Notes under the pieces: model-generated | The model's database searches: none | Seen by the model: the letters and a program-made list of their open reading frames with translations, nothing else | Told to the model about the DNA's origin: nothing | Source: Plectosphaerella cucumerina | Lineage: Eukaryota > Ascomycota > Sordariomycetes > Glomerellales > Plectosphaerellaceae | Direction of reading: 5' to 3' | DNA: 64,000 nt | NCBI GenBank assembly: GCA_020746995.1 | Contig: JAGPXD010000002.1 | Location: 5,208,001 to 5,272,000 of the forward strand | Shown: piece after piece, positions 12,335 through 24,900 of the stretch | Layout of the letters: every line of letters starts with the position of its first letter | Position numbering within the stretch: position 1 is the first letter of the stretch | Translations under genes and position numbers: made by a program

Positions 12335-12366
12335 TTGCTGTCAGCGTTGCTGTCAGCGTTGCTGTC
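12335..12366 (+). repeat. Triplicated 12-bp tandem repeat
   Basis: The unit TTGCTGTCAGCG occurs twice exactly and a third time for eight bases. It lies 530 bp after the Zn2Cys6 stop codon in otherwise non-repetitive DNA. Confidence 0.85.
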
Positions 12367-12399
12367 GTGGTATTGATATGACAAACTGTGTGTGCTTGT

Positions 12400-12417
12400 A
12401 GTCTACCATGGTAGACT
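12400..12417. repeat. Perfect 18-bp palindrome
   Basis: AGTCTACCATGGTAGACT equals its own reverse complement. It is 34 bp after the 12-bp tandem repeat. Its role is unknown: it could be a dimeric protein site or a chance palindrome. Confidence 0.9.
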
Positions 12418-15400
12418 TAGTGTGATCTCTCTGTGGTGTTAAGTCAAGTCTGTACGTTGTTGAGGATTCTCGAGTTCGGCGAGAAGCTATGGGGGAGCGG
12501 ATTGGCTTGTCAAACCTGTCATAGTGTTTAGTTCGCTTTGTGACACGCAGGCACTCTGATCACAACGCTGCTTCTGTGCTCCGGTCCTGGTGGGCAGAAG
12601 TTGAGAGCTAGGTGCTTCCTCGGAACTGCAACCGAGGGTTAAGTTGTCTCGGTTGATGGTCGAGCCTATCCAAAGACTGTGTTCGCTCCGACGAGAGGGC
12701 GGAGAGGTCGTGGTAGTTAAACCTGCTTGTCGAAATGGATCTGGAAGAGTGGTTTTACCCTTGGTGCCATCCAGACAACTTCATTGGTGTTTTCTGTGCT
12801 TGTTCATGGAGGCACTTGATAGAGAACACATGTGTGTTTCCTAGACTTTTTACGATTGTATTGACGAGGGGGGGGGGTTCTGGGTGGTGGGACGAGTTCG
12901 CCCAGGGTTGAGGACTGCTGGGGAATGTTCTTGTGCCACGAGAGGCTATGGGAAGGATCACTTCCGTTTGTCGAACTGATGAGCGTTGATCAAATACTAG
13001 GTGACACCGTAGCCTGAGGATATTATTTTACTTCTTTGGTTAGAGAGCCCGTCATGGTCGAGAGCCGAAGTGCTTGCTTGATGTCCTTGTTACGGCGATA
13101 GGAAAGGCTTCCTCAGTTGACGATCGAGTCGCCTATTCTGTCGAATTTTTGCCGGAGTTACTGGACTCGTGATGGAGAAGGTCTTCGGTCGATGCTGGGC
13201 ACGAAGTCGAATCCACGTTTGCACGAAGCGGCAATGTGGGGATCAGAGATCGAGACGTGTGTTGTTGCCATTGATAGCGCATCTGTTTCTCTACGTGGTC
13301 AGTGCTGGGCATCGAGGGAATAGATACCAAGAAAAGCTGGAGTACTGGCTGGAGGAAGGCCTTCGGTGATGCTTCGCCGTCGATGGTACAGAAGACTGCC
13401 TGACCAACTAGTCAGCTGCCAGAGGCTCCAGCCATAGTTTTCTGGCGAGGCACAATCGTCGGATCAGCTGTGTAGCTCCGCAGTGCTGTGCCGCACACAC
13501 CAATCCTGGGAGAGGTCTGGCCGGGTTTCGGGCCCCCAGTTTACGACCTCCAAACCAGGTGCGGCAGGAAAAAGATGAGAATGTCGGCATCAGCAGCTGG
13601 GGTCTGCTACAACCGTCAGGCCCTCTTTCTTCAGGGCGCGGGGCCTGTTGCGTAAGGCATATTTCGGCCTTGACTCGTCTGGTCATGGCGGTCTTGGCCC
13701 ATTCCGCTTGATCTTCCACGGGAAGACCGGGCCACTAAAAACAATCACGGCAGGCATCGAGGCGCTCAGACATCACAGAGATCTAGGAGAGCTTATGCTC
13801 GTCCCTTTGAAGCAGATCATCTCACCGAAGACGTCGACTCGAGTTGTCCGAGGCTGCTGGGGGGTTGCCCGAGACAACAGATCTGCGAACAGACAAAGGC
13901 GGCGCCTAGGGCACTGCCGAGACAAGATGGGCATCATCAGGCGGTTGGTAGTTGGAAGCAGCCCATCACCACGCGCGGGGTGTCTTACGGACGGCCGCGG
14001 GAAGCATCCGTGCCGCAAGATGTGCAGAACAAGTGCCGGGCCCTTGAAGAAGAATAGGCCATGTGTGTTGGTTCCCGACCCCAAGAAGCACGTCGCGAGT
14101 TGTTCTCAGGGCGATCTTCTCACGACATACTTACGATCACGCCTCCGATAGGGAGAGGGGATGCCGGAGACACCGAGGTCTCCTGCTCCATGATCTCCCG
14201 ACGAAAGCGGGAGTGGCATCCGCCGTCAGACTCCCAGCGGAAGAGGGGGCATAAGCCCTTCTTCGAACCCTCCACCGCGGGATCCGGGCTCCTCCTTGCT
14301 GAGAAAGCGCGCCATTTTTCCAGACACAATGTCTCTCCTTTGCCCTCCTGGGAAAAGGGGGTTCACGGCGCGGAAGGTGTGCCCGAGGGGTCGAGTCATT
14401 CAACGCGTTGCTCAGGAGGTCCATTGGCGCCCCCCTTCCACCCCCAGCACACACTTCCGGCTCCGGCAATAGCGGTGTCACAGTCGGCTGGCATTGTGCC
14501 TATTCACGATCATCATCCTGCCCGGTCAATAGAACCGGCGATGCGGACGCCTCGCCAGTCGGTGGCGGAGCGACTCTGGAAGAAGGGAGCAAGCAAGGCA
14601 GGACAGGGGCGGTCAGGGGCCGAGAGGCCATCGGCCTGTGCCACAGCCACGCATGCTCTGGACATACAGATTCGGGGTCTTCTCTGGAGGCTAGAATGAC
14701 AACCCCTGCGTCGAATCTGTAAAATGGGCCGAGCGAGGTTCCGGTAGGATTCACGATCTCCCTCTCCGCCAGGCAGCGAACAGAGTTCGATAGCCGGCAA
14801 GCTACGCGAGCAGGCCGATATGCAACCGTGGCAGAAATCTGGCTCGAGATGAGGAGGCTAGAAGATCATTCCCTGCCAGTGTTACTGCCCAGGAGATTGC
14901 ATGTCCAGGCAGGAAGGCAGGCGAGGGGAGACTGTGCGCCGGCATCTCTGGTGACTGTGTGCTACATCGCCGGATGGGTGACCTTTGTACCTTTCCCAAG
15001 CATTATGTACCCTTTCCGGCAAGGAAAAGAGGAACAACCGCCTCGCCGTGAGAGGTCAACGGTACATGCAGTGGGCATCGAACGTCCAGGATGAGCGGCC
15101 GGCGGGCGGGGGAGAAAGGCCGTGAATCCAAGAGATTTTTTTCGCCCAGGCACTCACCCCTAGCGGGGCCAGAAAAGCACACAGGCAACGCACGGAGGGC
15201 AAGTCGGGACATGTTCATGTCCGTCCACGGGCGCAGCACTCTTCTTGGGCATCGAGGACCCGAGGGACTGGAACCGCCCACTGTTCGCCTGATTGCGTTT
15301 TTCCCAATGAGGGCCGGAGCACGAGACGAAATGGTCGGGCAACAGGCGTCGGCGGCGGGGTAACCCTTCATGTAATGCCTTTCCATACGAGTATTGTGAT

Positions 15401-17079
15401 GCTGCCCGCAGGCAGGCGACGCGGCCGTTCTCGGTAACCAGTCAGAGGCGGCGTTGAGCGAGGGCGAGGGAGGCGGTGTCGACGGTGGTGGGCATCAGGG
15501 GCGGCTGGCATGCGACCGCGGCGCTTAGGAGAGCAGACGGATGGGCATTCTGCTGGCGATTGCTTTCGGCTGTTGGGAGTTTGCCGCAGATGTTGGCGGT
15601 CCGAGGGGCGTGTGTGCTGTGCTGTGCCGTGCCGTCCTTATGTGTGCCGTGGTGTGGCCGCGGGAAGCACGGCCGGGGGAGAAGGCAAGGCAAGGGAGGT
15701 GATGTGATGTTGCGGCAACGGGGGACGATCGGCTTTCTGGGCCGTCCGCTTCTGCAAGAGAAGAAGGTCATAATTACGAGTATAGAGTGCTCCTCTGACA
15801 CCCCTACCCTGGCTTGCCTCAGCCTTGGGGGCAGGCCGAGAACAAGACCTTCCAGCCTCGGCCAAGGTAAGGGTCGTCAAGGAGGCCGACAACGGCCCTC
15901 AGGATTTCCGGATGTTTCCCCGGCTTGAATCGTAGGATCCCAAGGGGGTTTCATGTCTGCGGCCACCGGTGCTTGACCTCGAGTCCTCGATATCACTCAA
16001 AAGTCCCTTAACGTCCCTATCAAGTGAGCCTCGAGGCAAGTGGCATGACCTCCTTCTCTCACTTTTTCTATCTCTGCCTAAACACAAGTTTGGCAAATGT
16101 GCTTGGGTGATCCACGCGGTCACGGAATAGGAGATGGGGCCGTGGTAGTCTTGGCAGCAACCCCAGAAAGGTGTCGTCGTATCACCCACCTTTCGCCAGT
16201 CGTCACGCACTTTATTTACCGTAGAGTGCCACCTAGGTACGAGCACTTCGTCCCTGCACGCCACCAGCAGGTTGCAATGCCGGAATCGATCGATGGGCTA
16301 GTAGGCTGGGCTTGGGGTCGGCACGGTCGGACATTGCGGCGGCACATGTTGAAGAGGGGGAGGGGGGTGGGCATGAATGGAACGAACAAGACAAACAGAC
16401 AACCAACGGGCGCTTGGAGATGGATGGGAGCAACGGGAGTGGTAGGAGAGGCGCGCGAGACGGACTGGCGTCGCCGCGATATCACCGTGTCATCGCCAAA
16501 CGACCAACTACTGGCGCGAGAGGTGGGAGGGGGAGAAGGGGAGAGAGGGGGGACCGCCGATGGCAATGCGTGAATCGTGACGGCGTCCTCGGCCCTGCAG
16601 CTTGACAGGTGGGAAAAGGCAACGACGTGGATGTCGGCGGGGGGGGGAGGGGGTACAACCGTTCGAACTCGAGCCCTTTTTGCAGATGCGGAAGCGCGGC
16701 TGGGTGAGTCGTGGAATGTTGCGGCCGCGCTAGCATCGGCCTAGCGTGAGGCGTTCAGGTCGGGCGGCCGACCATTGGCCCGCCAGGCTGATTCGGGCCC
16801 CATCCCGCACAGCGGTCGAAGGGGGTGCAAACGGGTGCAAGCCCCACAGGCGGCCGAGGCGCCCCATCCCATCTTCGCTGCGCATCGTCATTCGTCCAGG
16901 TACGTACCGCGACGCACCGGCCAGGTTTGGACCCCGCCCGCCAGTGCTAAAGCGGGCCGCTAGCGGTCCCGACAGTTCGGTACCCCAGGTTTTCAGGTGG
17001 GGTCTAGCGCCGGAGGCGCGACTGTTGAGTGGCCCGCCGTGGCGCCGCGCAGGAAGTGTGTGTGGGGCCAGACGGGCTT

Positions 17080-17400
17080 GGAAATCGAGCAGCTCTGCTT
17101 TTGCTCTCTGCTTTTTTGCGTTGCTTTGCTTCGCACCTTGTTCAATGTTCCCATCCAGCTGTCGTCCGTCCGTCTCGTCTCCTCCCCTTCTTCCATCCTT
17201 CCCGTGCCACCTCTTCTCCCGCCCTCTCCGTGCCTCTCTCTTGCCTCGGACGCTCCCGTCTCCCTTCCCTTCCCTCCCCCTCCCACCCCCTCCTTCACCA
17301 GATCGTGGCTCCCCTCCATTTCCTTGTGATTGCCCGGCCCGCCACGAATCGGGTCGTTATCCATCAGCATTCTGCACGTTCCTCCCGCCCGCCCCCAAGA
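17080..17400 (+). promoter_or_regulatory. Leader-like pyrimidine tract far upstream of Myb-like gene
   Basis: About 320 bases that are very C/T-rich on the + strand (runs such as TTTTGCTCTCTGCTTTTTTG and TCTCCCTTCCCTTCCCTCCC). Such tracts mark promoter/5'-leader regions in this window, for example before 26394. No credible ORF follows, and the next coding gene on this strand starts 2.4 kb downstream. It is a candidate distal promoter or the start of a non-coding transcript. Confidence 0.35.
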
Positions 17401-18908
17401 TTTGATTCTGCCCGTAGCCGGCGCCTCGCGAGATCCACCCGCCAAGTTCACCATCTCCACGGAATGCCCATTCCGACCAGACCAGGGCTCACCTGTCTAG
17501 GCTACCTACGCCAGTACGAGTCTGGCAAAACTTTCGGCCTTCCGATCATGTGCTTCGGCAAGCAGTGTTTGCTCCCCGCCTTTAAATTGTAGGGATAAAT
17601 TGTATCCAGGTGTTCGACCGTGGTGCGGCTGGGTTTGGCCGATGCAACTACACTTTGAAGCCATGATATTGACTCATGCCGTGGCCTGGCCTGACCATTT
17701 GCATCGTCCCATTTATGAGCTTGGCCCAGGGGCCTGAGTTTCCCCGGTCCCCTGGCCCAGCAATGCAACAGACTCTTCGCGGTAATGGATGGGTGCCTTT
17801 TGCAAGGATCGGCTGCTGTCGAGAGGCACAGCACAAACACCACCATCCAGCCTCGGCCAGAATGGAGCAAGTCTCGCAGGCCGCCGCCGGACGGCGTTTG
17901 TTCTCCACACACACTCACCCTCTTTCTCGCAGGTCTTGGGAGCCAGGAGCTTCGGCTGTCTGTGCTGTGCTGGCCGGTCTGCAAGGTTTGCGAACCCCAG
18001 CACAGGGGGAAACACGACCTGCTGCGAATGCTACGACACGCCCGGCTCAATCACACCCACGCAGGGTGTACTGTTAATAGAATGATAGGTTATGGACATG
18101 TCGTCTGTCGAGACCAATATACACGGGGTCATCTCTGCCTACCGCCTCAACGTATTGCAACGCCCCTTCGTTCGGACTACTACCGTAAGAACTCGGAGGT
18201 CAGTGCCATGCCATCTGATCACCGCCTTGGACCCTCACCTGACTTCGGCGCATCTTCCACTCGGCCGGGGGAGCGAGGGGGAAGCGAGGGGGGACAACGG
18301 GCCACAAAGGGGGGCCTGCTTTTTCCTCTTCACCCCACCGTGATGGTGGCCATATCTCGCCCCTGCCTGGCACCTGGGTCCCCTGGATTCGCGGATTCGG
18401 ACGGACCCCAAGTGCTTGGCAGACAGGCAGACAAGTTCCGAGTTTGCATTTTCAAGTCACGCATCACTTCCGGATGGGCTTTTCTGACTCGCAATCGGGA
18501 GTCGTTATCAGATCCGCGCCTCGGCAGAGTGAGAAGAATTTGTGCTATTCGAAAGAAGTGCTACAAGCTCCGCTGGCAGTATAGTTCTGCTTGCAGACGG
18601 GTATGCAAGTGTCCGTCGAATCACTCCATTCGTACTACGATTCCCCCAGGTGACACGTGAAGCTTAATCTTCGAGGTCCTCCGAGGTTGCACGTCCCTTT
18701 GGTATCATGACTCCGACAAATCCCCTCGGTCAGTCAGTCAGGCCAAGGCGGTGCTTCGTCAAACCCATCCAGCGGGCCTTCTCAAGGCATGGCCGACCTG
18801 ACCTGGTCCTTGCAGTGCCACAGCCGACCTCCCCGCCCGCAGGGTCTGCAGAACGCACCGACCGAGTGCCATGCCCCCCTGTCGACGAAAAGCACCCCCC
18901 TCTGGCCA

Positions 18909-18928
18909 CCCCCCCCCCCCCCCCCCCC
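18909..18928 (+). repeat. 20-base poly-C homopolymer
   Basis: Twenty consecutive C residues (G on the minus strand). It is likely to vary in length between isolates and able to form i-motif/G-quadruplex structures. It lies about 870 bp before the Myb-like gene. Confidence 0.9.
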
Positions 18929-19795
18929 CTTGTGCCGTCCGGAAAAGTTCACAAAGATGCTACCCTCGGCGGCTACTCGTACGCCCGCTCTCCAAGAACA
19001 GGCGCTGCCTGCAGTGTGCACACCCTGCCCCCCGGCTTGCTTGGGGGTGGCCCCCCCTTCTTCTCTCTCGCGGCATGCGGCCCTAGGCAGGTACCCAGCT
19101 TCGCCTCGTGTGGGCATCGCATCGCATCACATCACACAGCACGCAGCGTACCACGCCGGACACAGTCCACCGGTATCTGTGTCGTTCTTTTTAGGTACAA
19201 CGGCCAAAAGTACACATTGGCCTCACGAGGTCGAATATCGGCCGGGGTTTGCCAGAGGGCCGCCCCTGGGCCGGCCATGAGACTTCTTTAATAGGAGCCG
19301 GTTCTCCTCGCTCTGATCTGGCAAGGCTCACTTGACTCACTTGGCTGCCCTGCCGTCTCTCTGCATCGACCGACCCGACCCAAGACGCGGCCACGACTGT
19401 TCCACTCCTAGGCTGTGCGCGACATCATCTTCATCATCGGTCGTTGACAACAGCACGGCTTCAGTGTTTCTGTGGAGAAAGACTTCCGGCTTATATCTAC
19501 CTCTGCCCTCGACACCGACGCTTGCAGTCAGTTCCCTTTCTGGCCCATCACAAGCCGGACTCGACCATCAGCCCTGCTACTCAGCACAGCCTTCTCATCC
19601 CCTACCCTACTCTCCTATTCGTGCTCTTTCCGTCAGCCTGATCATTGATCGCTGCGGAACTCGACTTGATCCACTGTCCACCGGGGCCAGCCAGCTCAGA
19701 ATTCATCGATCAGCCCCATAACCATACCAAGCACCCAAGCACCCCGTCGACCTAGATCGTCTCCCCTCCCCCGCCCCCCTGTCCTGCCCTGTGCC

Positions 19796-21984
19796 ATGGC
19801 CATGACGGGCCACCAATACCTAGCGTCGACCCCCCATGCCCGAGCCGACATACCGGGGGAGCTCCCTGTTAGGACCACCTCTTCAACCGGAAGACCTTCC
19901 AGTAGCACCGTTCCCGCCATTGCCTACTCCGCTCTCCCATCGGGGGCCTTCAGCACTGTGAGTCTAGTTCGTCCCTCTCTCTCTCCGATCCTTGATGTCT
20001 ATCCACCCCATCCATCCATCCACCCATCTTCCCCCCCTACCTGCTACCCACCCACTCACTCGCTGCACACGCCCCGAATCGTGCCTTTCCAGACCCGGCC
20101 GTGATGCGGTTCGCTCACTCTTTTCTCCCAGAACACCTCCTTTGGCTCGTCAACACACCACTGCGACCATAACCTCCTGACGCCCATCTCCTCTGGCGCT
20201 GGTTCGCCGCCGCTGCGACACCGATCACAACCCGCAACCCGTCGCCATCGTCGTCCCTCGGCCACTACGCCGCCTCACCCCCAATCGCTCACCCCTCCCT
20301 CCTCCTACTCTTCCACCACCGCCGCCAGGATGTACCAATGGACCACCGACTTCGCCATGGCGGCGCCCGACAGCCAGACCACGTCGCCCATGTCGATGCA
20401 GCAATTGCCCTCACAGGCCCATTTCAACATGGCCGCGCTGTCTGACGCGCCCTCGGAACAACAGCACCAACACCAACAGCTTGAGCACCACCATCTAAAA
20501 GACGAAATACCAGAGGCCCCCGAGCCCTACTGGGGCTCCTTTGGCGTCTCGACCACGGAGGCTGACCCGGTCGATGGCCAGACGCCGCACATGCATCACA
20601 ACGCCTACCACTACATGAATAACATGCAGCACACCATGGACCACATGAACCAGACCCTGGCCCCCAGCGCCCTCGTCAAGCAGGAGGAGTCGCCATTGCC
20701 CCTCGATCTTGACATGCATCACCAACACCAGCAGCACCAGCAGCCGCAGCACATGGCCGTTCACCCCATGATGCGCATCCAAGACCCGATCGCCCCGTCG
20801 CCCCAGGATAGCCTTGGAAGCATCCAGGCCGCGAGCTCAGACGACGCGATACCCGACACCGAGTACGCACCATCCTTTAACATTGGCGCCTCCCTGAAAC
20901 TGCGGAGGCAGCAGCAGCAGCAGAGCAACGGGAACAGGATCTTCAGGAAACCAAGAGTCCGCGGCGGCGCTCGCAACGTAGCTGGACCCACGCCGAGACG
21001 GGACGGGACCAAGACGAAGCAGCAGCCGCAGCAGGTCGGTATCAAGCGCGACCCCTCCCCCGAGGACTCCTCCGAAGAGAAGACGACGTCGAGCGAGCGC
21101 GAACCGCTGCAGTTCAAGGACGGAATGCCTGACACGGACCGCTTCCTGTTCGAGCTGCGGCGCAAGTACGACAACGACAAGGGCAAGGGCATGTGGGATC
21201 CCATCACGCGCGAGTACAACGAGCGCTTCAACACGCAGTTTGACCGCGCGGCGCTGCAGATGAGGATATCTAGGGCAAAGTCAAAATACGTCCAGTGGGG
21301 CGAGAAGGATGTAGGTCTTTTCTGTCTCCTTCACGGGCCTATGTTTGGATGTGATGCTGACATGTTTCCCAGGACCAACGCCTGATAGAAGCGGCTAGGT
21401 TGGTTGAGCGGCAATATTACCGGCAGGTGCACCTCAAGTACAAGGAGCTCGGAGGCAACCCACAAGCCGACTTCAACGTGGGCAATGTCGAGATGCGCAT
21501 GGTAGAGCTGGGGCTGGCAGAGGTCTTCATGGAGCCTTGGAAGGGCGACCACAAGTCACAGACGCGCCGGCGCAGAAAACTCAACGAGAGGCAACGCGCC
21601 TCGGCGGCGAGCAAGGACGAACACTTGGACGTGGCGCCAGAAGCTGCCTGCTACCCTCCACAGCAGCAGCAGCAGCAGCAACAGATGGCGCACCACCACC
21701 ACCACTACCAGCAACAACAGCTCGTGGCAGCGCACAACGAGAGGTCGCACTACGGGACATCAGAACTGCCGCCACACACACGGGAGCAGGTGCTCGACGA
21801 GATCGACGCGAGAGGATACCCGCTTGAGGAGGGAGAGTCAGACTTGGAATCAAAGGGCGATCATGTGTTTGTCCTGGGCGACAACGGCGGCCTGCAGACG
21901 GCGCCCAAGACAGGATCATCTGGTCAGAGCAGCAGGCGTGCAGCAAAGCAACGACACGGCGGAATGGGCGCATCAATATCATGA
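19796..21984 (+). CDS. Myb/SANT-like DNA-binding regulator with His/Gln-rich regions
   Basis: Three exons (19796-19957, 20132-21310, 21373-21984) give 650 residues. The ATG at 19796 has a good context (GTGCCATGG); an internal ATG at 20330 could give a shorter form. The first 385 residues are low-complexity with His/Gln/Met-rich stretches and a basic patch (RKPRVRGGARN). Residues about 387-510 contain two helical Myb/trihelix-like modules: the first has FLFELRRKYDNDKGKGMW and regularly spaced W/F/Y, the second begins after the last intron (LIEAARLVERQYYRQVHLKY). The C-terminus has Q8 and H5-H6 tracts. It is probably a nuclear transcription factor. I recognise the fold type but not a named orthologue. 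The unusually large flanking deserts (8 kb before, 4.4 kb after) are consistent with a developmentally regulated gene, by inference. Confidence 0.75.
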
Positions 21985-24900
21985 TACCGCGGAGGGGATT
22001 CCGTTATTCAAAGGTCATTGGTCTGGCGTTGCTCCGGCGAGGGGTTGGCTTTCTGTCATTTTTACCCATTTCTTCTTCCTTCTTCCCTTCAGACCATGTG
22101 TCACATTTTCGGTCATGATACCTCGATTTTTTCCAAGACACATTCTTTTAGAGTTTTTCCCCCCTTCCCGGCCACACCGCCAAGGGAGCGTGGTCGTTGC
22201 CCGGATGGATAGGGCCGGCAGAGCAGAGGCGAGGCATGTGTAGGCTCACGCCGGAAGAGCACTGCATGCGGAGGATGGATCGCTGGGCTACAGCACAGCC
22301 AGACAGAGAGACCAGGGCCACGACGGCCCTGCTCATCTTCTCAAGAGATTCATTCGTCAACACGCTTCCACATGCAACTCATGTACCTTGACCCTCCCGC
22401 GCCCGAGGGGCTGGTATTGCTACACTACAGTGCTTGTCGCTTACCTGTGCCGTGGGGCCTAGGCTGCGGCGCTTTCCACCAGTTAGGCAGGACGAAAGCT
22501 GAACGGCCGCGGCCGTGGTGTGACGGCGGACAACCGACGAGCGAGAGTCGCCGTGTTCCGGCGCTACCCATGCCGGTCAGCCTGCCCGGCTGCCTACGAG
22601 TGCAGTAGCACTGGGCGACGACGGCACGAACCTGCTGAGCCGGGGGGTCTCTGAAGATGGACGATTTGGTTGCCTTGTAGGTACAATGCCGCACATGGGG
22701 TGCCCTGCCCTGCAGTCAGTGCCAGCAGCGGGCGATGGATCTTGGGGGGCACACTCGACGGGCGTAAGTCCGGCGGGGACATTCTCCGGGAGTTCCCCCG
22801 TCCCTTGGCAAGAGGGAGGGAAGATTGGGCGAGAGAGGAAAACGGGGGCTTGGGGTATTCGCCCCAAAGGGGGCATCTCCAATACTCCGGCAATGCGGCG
22901 CAAAGAGATTGACGCGGCAGCTTTCTTCCAGTGGCAGCCGACGTGCCAAGGGTTTAGCTGCCCGGGCAGCCCTGTCAGGAGAAGGAAGGTTCGGGTGAAA
23001 TCCGATGCCCGAAGGCCAGGCACAGACACACCCGGAATCCCCCCCTGACAGAACATCAGCCATTGACAGATGCCAAGATGGAAGGGAATCGGTCGGCTCG
23101 ACGGGACTCAGGGCCCGCTAGTCGATGCTACGACGGGATGGTTCCGTGCCAGTGCTCAGAGGGGCATCTGTTGCGCTCCATTTTCTCGAGGCCGACGGCC
23201 GGCTGGTGAGCACTGACAGAGGAGAGGGTCGCCAATGACAGGAGCACCCGATCATCGACGGGGAGGAATGGCCCCAGAAGAACCCCAGGATAGCCTTGTA
23301 GTACTCGCAGGAGGGTCGCAGTGGCCGATGCCCCAGTGAGAACACTTGGACATCAAGGGACATCCCGCGCGCGGAACGGGGTGGCGTCGATTTCGTCTTG
23401 TGCAATTACGACGCCGCGGGGGATCCGTTGAGAAGCTGTGGGACACGGGAGGTGGGCGGCGCCCTGCCGCGGTATTGGCAGTCCCAGGGGGGGGGGGACT
23501 CAGACACTGAAAGTCAGTAGCCGGGGGACATCGATTTGGGGGCAGGATCAGGGGGGTTCCTCTGGACGGGTTCTAGAATGGGGACAGGGCCGGTAGCTGG
23601 GTGACAAAGAGATTACAATCGTGCTGGGGGGCAACGGGTGACAGGGCAGAGACCCTCGGGGATAGACATGTCGTTCGATTTGGAGTGCGCCATGACGATG
23701 GCGCCGGAGATGGGTTGCTCTCGGGGCACTAGTACAGTGACTTCGAGTTTAGGCGCAGCCCGGAAACCAGCCCGTCCGAGCCCGGGCGCAGTGGCAGTGG
23801 GACCCCCCCTGGAGGGAAGAAAGCACAGGGCACAAGGCATAGGGCACAGGGCTCGCTGGCTTGCTGGGTCAGGGGACTGAGGAGGGGGAGCGAGCCAGGG
23901 GGGTTCTGATGTCGTTGACGAGTGAGGGACGTTGATCACGATGGCGCCGGCTCCCGCGATGATGGCGCCGCCCCTTGCGTGCCACAGTATCTTTTGATCA
24001 GAACGGGGCCCCCTTGCCCCCCAGATGTAGGATCAGACGAAAAGCAAGAAGGTTTCGACGGACTTGCGGCCCCAAAGGATCCAAAGCTTATCACCGGCAG
24101 CCCGACTGCTACCCAGCGATAGGACGTTGCATTCTACGTCTGCCATGGCATCACCACAACCAGGCAGCAGGGACAGGACGGACGAGACAGGCAAGACAGG
24201 GTCTACGAGTAGCACTCTGCAGCAGTGCAGTGGTCGCCCTTAGGTGGATCACCCCCTTGGCCCCCAGTATGCGCGAGGGCGGGGAAGACGAAGCCCAGAG
24301 GCGAGACAGGAAAGATTGGTGTCCCGGAGGATGGAGGATAGGAATCAGGATGGTCCAGGGTTTTTAGTTGAGGTGAGCGAGTTTCCTACTGGTGTGACAA
24401 CCTTCTTCTCGTCCAGCGCACCGGTACCAATCTATCAACATCAGCCTGGGTCTGGAACATGAGACGAAAATTGAACAGCGAGCGGGCGGGCAAAAGCAGA
24501 CGAGAGGCACAGGCCTGAGTGCGCGATGTTATGCTGCCAGCGCAGCAAGCCTCGCTCGTCCAGTGCGCAGCGACAGAACCGTTGCATTGGGGGCCGCATA
24601 TGCGCTCTTCCAAGGATAGCACTGCAGTCCAGTAGCGGCGGGCGAGTTCTTCTGTCCCGTACGAGGTTACGAGGTGGAGAGGAGACCTGCTGCGTGGCAC
24701 GGCACGGGTGAGTATCGAGGTGACATTGGGAGTTTTCCCGGAATCCTGCTGTCGGTCTAAGCCTCTGTCCAGGATGCCAGTAAGTGTCAAGTGGGAATTG
24801 AGTAGAGTATCTCGCGGAACTGTCGCAATCGTCAGCCATGTGAGAGTCAACCGATCTGTCCCGCTACGTCGTCATATTTCTCGGCGCAAGTCATTGTCCT

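Larger units (their letters stand above)
11804..19795. other. 8-kb gene desert upstream of Myb-like regulator
   Basis: I see no convincing coding gene. Open frames here are short, biased in composition and lack family features. Contents: 3' flank of the Zn2Cys6 gene; a 12-bp triplicated repeat (12335-12366); an 18-bp perfect palindrome (12400-12417); a GTACGAGCACTT motif (16237-16248); a strongly pyrimidine-rich + strand tract at about 17080-17400; a 20-base poly-C tract (18909-18928); and a second leader-like C/T-rich stretch from about 19320 to 19795 just before the next start codon. Long intergenic regions of this sort often precede developmental regulators in filamentous fungi; here that is inference. 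Confidence 0.6.

Noticed and set aside
14061..14699. 212-codon open frame in the 8-kb desert
   Set aside because: Composition matches random GC-rich sequence and no splice partner was found.
16655..16690. tRNA T-arm-like GTTCGAACTC followed by TTTTT
   Set aside because: No cloverleaf can be formed upstream; the match is limited to the T-loop and a short T run.
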